DNA of 26,461 nucleotides from contig CAYXVF010000087.1 of the NCBI GenBank assembly GCA_964468125.1, positions 1 through 26,461 of the forward strand, given 5' to 3'. Below are positions 22,833 through 26,461 of the stretch, piece after piece. The translations under genes and the position numbers were made by a program. Each line of letters starts with the position of its first letter. Positions within the stretch are counted from its first letter, which is position 1. Below the pieces are notes generated by a model. That model was not told the DNA's origin. It saw nothing but the letters and a program-made list of their open reading frames with translations, and did not search any database. This DNA is from CAYXVF01 sp964468125. Lineage in GTDB: Bacteria > Myxococcota > XYA12-FULL-58-9 > CAYXVF01.

Positions 22833-24425
22833 TCACGAGAGAATCTCCACCGCTCCTTGACGGCGTGGATCGCCTGCGGCGGCGCCTACGTGGCTCGCGA
22901 CGTGCACACCACCGAAGAACATGCTCGCATGGTCAAACTCGACCACGTTCGGGCACTGCAGATGCTCGCGGAGCTGCGGCGGCTGCTTCTGCCCTCCACA
23001 CTTCTTTTCGACGTAGACCGTGTCGTGCTCGAAGTGAAGACGGGGGGCCACGACCGCCTCTTCCAGCGGAGACTCGCAAAAGAGTCGCCGGGTGATGACC
23101 TGCAGGAGGGCGGTCCGGATTCGATTGCTTCCACCGGAGCCCAATGCGTAGAGCGGCTCACCGTTTCGGGCGATGATCGTTGGGCACATCATCGAGGTCA
23201 ATCGGACCCCCACCGGATTGGCGTGAAAGCCCCGGGGGTTGAGATCACTTTCCCCGAGAAAATTGTTGCCGACGGCGCCGGTGCCGGGGACCACGATACC
23301 GCTGCCCTCGCCGTTGCTGCTCGTGAGCGTGCACGCGAGACCTTCAGCGTCCACGACGCTCACGTGGGTCGTGTTGCCGGGCATCGGTGCCCCGTCGTCT
23401 CGCGCGGGCAGCGGTCCACGCTCTAGCGCGTCCAGGAAGTGCGGCCACCATTCGTCGATGAATCGGTCCGTGAGCACCCGCTCCTCCACGACCGTCGCGT
23501 CCCCGTGGGAGAGGGCGATCACCTCGTCGAGGCGCTCCGCTCGGGCGCGATAGGTGACGCTCATCGCGGCGAGGAGATGAAGGGACGTCTGAAGCGGGTC
23601 ACGCCAGACGCGCTCGTCGACGCGGTCCAACAGTCGGAGTCCGAAGGCGATCAAGACGCCACCGGAAGACGGCGGTGGGTTGAAGTAGACGTCAAAATCT
23701 CGGACTCGGACGTGCAGCGGTGGACGCTCGGTGACCTCGTAGGCGGCCAGATCTTCCGCGGTGATGAGTCCGGCGGGGGGAGCGAACAGCTCGGCAAGCT
23801 GCCCCGTGTGCGCATGGATCGATTCGGCGTCTAGTTTTTCGAGCAGGAAAGCGAGTCCGGGGTTGGGATATGGCTCGCCGGCTTTCGGGAGCTCGCCGCC
23901 GGGGGCAAAGAGCGCGGCCGATTCCTCCGTGTGCCGGAGGATCGGCTCGAGGATCGCCATGACGCGCGCGCTTTCGGCCGTCAGGATTGTTCCTCGGCGT
24001 GCGAGGGCGAGCGCCGGTTCGGCGAGAGTCGCAAGCGCTCGACTGCCAAAGCGCTCGTGGAGGGCGCGCAAGCCTTCGAGCACGCTCGACATCGCCGCTG
24101 AGCCGCGACCCACGTGAAAGGTCTGTTGCGTGGGTCCAAAGCTGACCTCGATCGAATCGAATTCGATCGCGCTGAGGTCGACGAAGGGCAGGCCTCGTCC
24201 AGGAACGTCCGCGAAGAAATCGAAGGCACGCGGAGCTTCGCCGGGTGGAGCGACGAGCGCAAAGCCACCTCCAAACGGCCCGGTGAGCCCGACTTCGCAG
24301 ACGAAGGAAGCGAGAACCGCCGCGATGGCCGCATCCACCGCGTTGCCCCCGTCCTGCAGTATGGAGGCGGCGGCGTGAACGGTTTCCCGGTGTCCCGCCG
24401 CGACGGTTGCAGTGTGTCGCGTCAT
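22833..24425 (-). CDS. ggt: Gamma-glutamyltransferase (Ntn-hydrolase)
   Basis: A 530-residue protein. The N-terminus carries GGNAVDAAIAAVLASFVCEVGLTG-type family sequence (read as GGNAVDAAIA and GPFGGGFAL). PNPGLAFLLE, PPPSSGGVL and the cleavage site GNTTHVSVVD follow. Thr352, the first Thr of that motif, should be the nucleophile exposed by self-cleavage into large and small subunits. SGGSNRIRTALLQV is where the substrate pocket lies. The enzyme hydrolyses or transfers gamma-glutamyl groups, classically of glutathione. Unlike the E. coli enzyme it has no signal peptide, so it is probably cytoplasmic. AAGGAGGGAG just before the ATG is a near-perfect ribosome site. It is the first gene of the cluster with the metallopeptidase and ATP-grasp ligase and diverges from the SDR gene by 83 bases. 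Confidence 0.93.
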   Translation of the reverse strand: MTRHTATVAAGHRETVHAAASILQDGGNAVDAAIAAVLASFVCEVGLTGPFGGGFALVAPPGEAPRAFDFFADVPGRGLPFVDLSAIEFDSIEVSFGPTQQTFHVGRGSAAMSSVLEGLRALHERFGSRALATLAEPALALARRGTILTAESARVMAILEPILRHTEESAALFAPGGELPKAGEPYPNPGLAFLLEKLDAESIHAHTGQLAELFAPPAGLITAEDLAAYEVTERPPLHVRVRDFDVYFNPPPSSGGVLIAFGLRLLDRVDERVWRDPLQTSLHLLAAMSVTYRARAERLDEVIALSHGDATVVEERVLTDRFIDEWWPHFLDALERGPLPARDDGAPMPGNTTHVSVVDAEGLACTLTSSNGEGSGIVVPGTGAVGNNFLGESDLNPRGFHANPVGVRLTSMMCPTIIARNGEPLYALGSGGSNRIRTALLQVITRRLFCESPLEEAVVAPRLHFEHDTVYVEKKCGGQKQPPQLREHLQCPNVVEFDHASMFFGGVHVASHVGAAAGDPRRQGAVEILS

Positions 24426-24508
24426 CGAAGCTCCCTCCTTACCGCATCGCCGTGGTGGGCGCGACCCCGGCTTTGACGCCCCGCACCGGCGATGACTATA
24501 GGAGGCGC

Positions 24509-25300
24509 ATGAACGTGAACGGACGGACTGTATGGGTGACGGGGGCGTCGTCGGGAATCGGCGAAGCGTTGGCGTACGTGTTGGCGGAGCGCGGTGCCCG
24601 GCTCATCTTGAGCGCTCGTCGCCGCCCAGTCTTGGAAGAGCTCGCCAGCTCTTTGCCTCGCCCGGACGAGCACGTCGTCGTGCCCCTCGACCTCACCTCG
24701 GGCGACGGGCTCGAGCAGATGGCTTTGAATGTGATCCGGGAGCACGGGCCCTTGGATATTCTGGTCAACAACGGTGGCGTCAGCCAGCGAGGTTTTGCCG
24801 TCGAGACCGACATGGCGGTGGTTCGTCGGATCATGGAGACCAATTTTTTTGGCGCGGTCGCGCTCACTCGCGGTGTGCTCCCATCGATGCTGGAGCGCGG
24901 TGCAGGTAAGCTCGTGATCATTTCGAGTGTCGTCGGCAAGTTCGGCACCCCCAAGCGCTCCTCCTACGCTGCCTCCAAGCACGCCCTCCACGGCTACTTC
25001 GACGCGCTCCGCCTCGAAGTTCAGTCGCAGGGTGTCGGTGTGACGTTGGTCTGTCCGGGATATGTGCGTACCGCCGTCTCGCAGAACGCCCTCGGGCCGG
25101 ATGGCTCACCGCACATGCAGCTCGACGAGGGGCAAGCGGGCGGTGTCTCGCCGGAAGCCGCGGCGCTCCGGATTGTGAAGGCGATCCGCGGCGACGAAAA
25201 AGAGATCTACTTCGGGGGGCGCGAGGTGCTGGGCATTTACGCGAAGCGCTTTCTGCCCGGCCTCTTCGATCGCGTCCTCGAACGGGTCAACGTCACCTGA
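24509..25300 (+). CDS. Classical short-chain dehydrogenase/reductase
   Basis: A 263-residue NAD(P)-dependent oxidoreductase. The cofactor motif is TGASSGIGE (11-19), ILVNNGG gives the NNxG motif, and the catalytic set is Ser in IISSVVG, Tyr153 and Lys157 (SYAASKHA). The PGYVRTAVS segment follows, as in the family. SARR after the second strand suggests preference for NADP. The order and the C-terminal region resemble DHRS7-like reductases of lipids or steroids; the substrate is not determined. ATG 24509 is chosen because AGGAGG sits just upstream; the in-frame extension to 24407 overlaps ggt. It converges on the DUF420 gene with 5 bases between. Confidence 0.9.
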   Translation: MNVNGRTVWVTGASSGIGEALAYVLAERGARLILSARRRPVLEELASSLPRPDEHVVVPLDLTSGDGLEQMALNVIREHGPLDILVNNGGVSQRGFAVETDMAVVRRIMETNFFGAVALTRGVLPSMLERGAGKLVIISSVVGKFGTPKRSSYAASKHALHGYFDALRLEVQSQGVGVTLVCPGYVRTAVSQNALGPDGSPHMQLDEGQAGGVSPEAAALRIVKAIRGDEKEIYFGGREVLGIYAKRFLPGLFDRVLERVNVT

Positions 25301-25305
25301 GCGAG

Positions 25306-25851
25306 CTAGGCGTAGGCCTTCACCAAAAAGAAGATCACGACCCCGGTGACCGAGACGTAGAGCCACAGCGGATAGGTATGACGTGCGATCCGCTTGTGGC
25401 GCTCGAAGGTGCGCGTCAGCGAGAAGAAGAACGTGGTCAGCACCATCGGCAAGGCGACGATCGAAAGCAGAATGTGACTGATCAGAATCGTGAAATAGAT
25501 CGGCCTGACGACCCCCTGCCCCTGAAAGACCGTGTTTCCGTGCAGCCAGTAGTAGGTGATGTAGCACACGAGAAACGCCGCGGAGAAAAGGAAGGCGCTG
25601 ACCATCGCCACCGAATGACCGGTTGGGTTTCGACGCTTGATCAAGACGATCCCGATCGTGACACACAGTGCGCTCGCCGCATTCAGGGTCGCGTTTACGG
25701 CGGGCAGGACCGACTCGCCTTCGGCGCGAGGGGTGCCCTGCTTGAAGTAGATGATCCAGAATAGGAAGGCCACGGCCAGAGCGCTCACCGCGAGAATGGC
25801 GAGGATCGGGCCGCGGCCGCTGCGTGTCTCGCTCAGCGTCGTCATCGGCAC
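25306..25851 (-). CDS. DUF420 family membrane protein (CtaM/YozB-like)
   Basis: A 181-residue protein with five predicted membrane helices (about 15-36, 48-69, 80-104, 115-145 and 158-180). DUF420 landmarks are LPAVNATLNA, GHSVAMVSA, YYWLHGNT, GQGVVRPIYFTILISHI, FERHKRIARHTYPLWLYVSVTGVVIFF. The conserved His residues could bind metal or heme. The Staphylococcus homologue CtaM is needed for a working heme-A-type oxidase, so a role in cytochrome oxidase maturation is likely. No oxidase gene lies in this window. The start is GTG 25851 or ATG 25845. It lies 28 bases after the dehydrogenase gene on the same strand. Confidence 0.87.
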   Translation of the reverse strand: MPMTTLSETRSGRGPILAILAVSALAVAFLFWIIYFKQGTPRAEGESVLPAVNATLNAASALCVTIGIVLIKRRNPTGHSVAMVSAFLFSAAFLVCYITYYWLHGNTVFQGQGVVRPIYFTILISHILLSIVALPMVLTTFFFSLTRTFERHKRIARHTYPLWLYVSVTGVVIFFLVKAYA

Positions 25852-25879
25852 AGAAAGTAGGTCGAGCGGCGCGCGGGCG

Positions 25880-26461
25880 CTAGCGGTCGAGCAGCTTGAT
25901 CAGGGCCGAGGTGTCGAGGCGCCCGTGACCTTGGGCCTGAAGCGCCGCATAGAACTGGTCCACGAGCGCTGCGACGGGGATCCGAGCTCCCGTGCGACGC
26001 GCCTCCGCCAGCGCAAACCCGAGGTCTTTGCGCATCCAATCGAGGGCGAAACCAAAGTCGAACTCGCGCGCGTGCATCGTGTCGGCGCGGTTGTGCATCT
26101 GCCAGCTGCCCGCAGCACCCTCACCGATCGCCTCGAAGACGCGCTCGTGGTCGAGGCCCGCGCTCTCGGCAAAATGAATGCCCTCCGCGAGTCCCTGGAC
26201 GAGCCCCGCGATGCAGATCTGATTCACCATCTTTGCGAGCTGCCCCGTGCCCACTTCTCCGATCCGGACGCGCTTCTTGCCGTAGAGTGCGAGCACCGGA
26301 TCGACCCGGTCGAAAACGGACGCCTCGGCGCCACACATGATCGTCAGCGCGCCGCTCTCGGCCCCTGACTGCCCGCCGGAGACCGGCGCGTCGACGAAAT
26401 GCAGGTCCCGCTCCGCGCAGGCAGCGCCCATTTCGCGCGCCAAAGCGGCGGAAGCGGTCGT
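25880..26461 (-). CDS. Beta-hydroxyacid dehydrogenase (3-hydroxyisobutyrate dehydrogenase family), 5' end cut by window edge
   Basis: The last 193 residues of an NAD(P)-dependent dehydrogenase; the N-terminal Rossmann half (about 100 residues) lies beyond the right edge. FVDAPVSGGQSGAESGAL is the family's substrate-binding signature. GTGQLAKMVNQI carries the catalytic Lys. The C-terminal helical domain follows (FALDWMRKDLGFALAEA, the usual KDLxLA motif). The family reduces or oxidises 3-hydroxyisobutyrate, tartronate semialdehyde, succinic semialdehyde or similar; the substrate cannot be told from this part. The frame is open to the last base, so the start is not in this window. Confidence 0.92.
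   Translation of the reverse strand, partial: TTASAALAREMGAACAERDLHFVDAPVSGGQSGAESGALTIMCGAEASVFDRVDPVLALYGKKRVRIGEVGTGQLAKMVNQICIAGLVQGLAEGIHFAESAGLDHERVFEAIGEGAAGSWQMHNRADTMHAREFDFGFALDWMRKDLGFALAEARRTGARIPVAALVDQFYAALQAQGHGRLDTSALIKLLDR

Noticed and set aside
24150..24172. 12-bp palindrome ATCGAATTCGAT inside ggt
   Set aside because: Explained by coding for Ile/Glu/Phe/Asp repeats; single occurrence.

Overview
The window is high-GC and densely packed, with about 25 protein genes on both strands and no gene-free stretch longer than about 240 bases. I see no tRNA, rRNA, CRISPR array, insertion sequence or phage block. It reads as ordinary chromosome of a Gram-negative bacterium: lipoproteins with clear lipoboxes, an outer-membrane-type protein ending in an aromatic residue, PilZ, a sigma-54 activator, a Ser/Thr-kinase-like protein and TerB-like repeats. 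That mix suggests Myxococcota or a related former deltaproteobacterial lineage (inference, moderate confidence). A 100-base run of N at 13287-13386 and genes cut at both edges indicate a draft or metagenomic assembly.

Layout. 1-4225: an edge-truncated TrmK-type tRNA methyltransferase diverges from a redoxin lipoprotein, followed by a metal-dependent amidohydrolase, a small two-helix membrane protein, a 60-residue four-cysteine protein and a convergent PilZ protein. 4422-5815: speD-speE, a translationally coupled pair that makes decarboxylated SAM and then spermidine, with a plausible promoter upstream. 6048-8802: an extended SDR epimerase/reductase and an unusual protein with two ParB-like repeats. 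8807-12863: tex, with an RG-rich tail, diverging from an outer-membrane-type protein with a very acidic N-terminal region. 12887-15701: an SPFH/band-7 protein (containing the gap) diverging from a GAF-AAA-Fis sigma-54 activator. 15721-19697: an alpha/beta-hydrolase lipoprotein, an atypical short kinase, a DUF427 protein and a membrane-anchored lytic transglycosylase.

19778-26461: a protein with tandem TerB-like helices; a same-strand cluster of gamma-glutamyltransferase, HEAGH zinc metallopeptidase and ATP-grasp ligase; an SDR; a DUF420 membrane protein; and an edge-truncated beta-hydroxyacid dehydrogenase.

Best candidates for an undescribed system are the ggt / metallopeptidase / ATP-grasp cluster (20715-24425), which combines enzymes that make, cut and transfer amide bonds, and the duplicated ParB-like protein (7117-8802). 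The kinase-like protein, which has a phosphotransferase-type catalytic loop and almost no activation segment, is also worth a look. Functions of these are inference; the motifs are read directly from the sequence.
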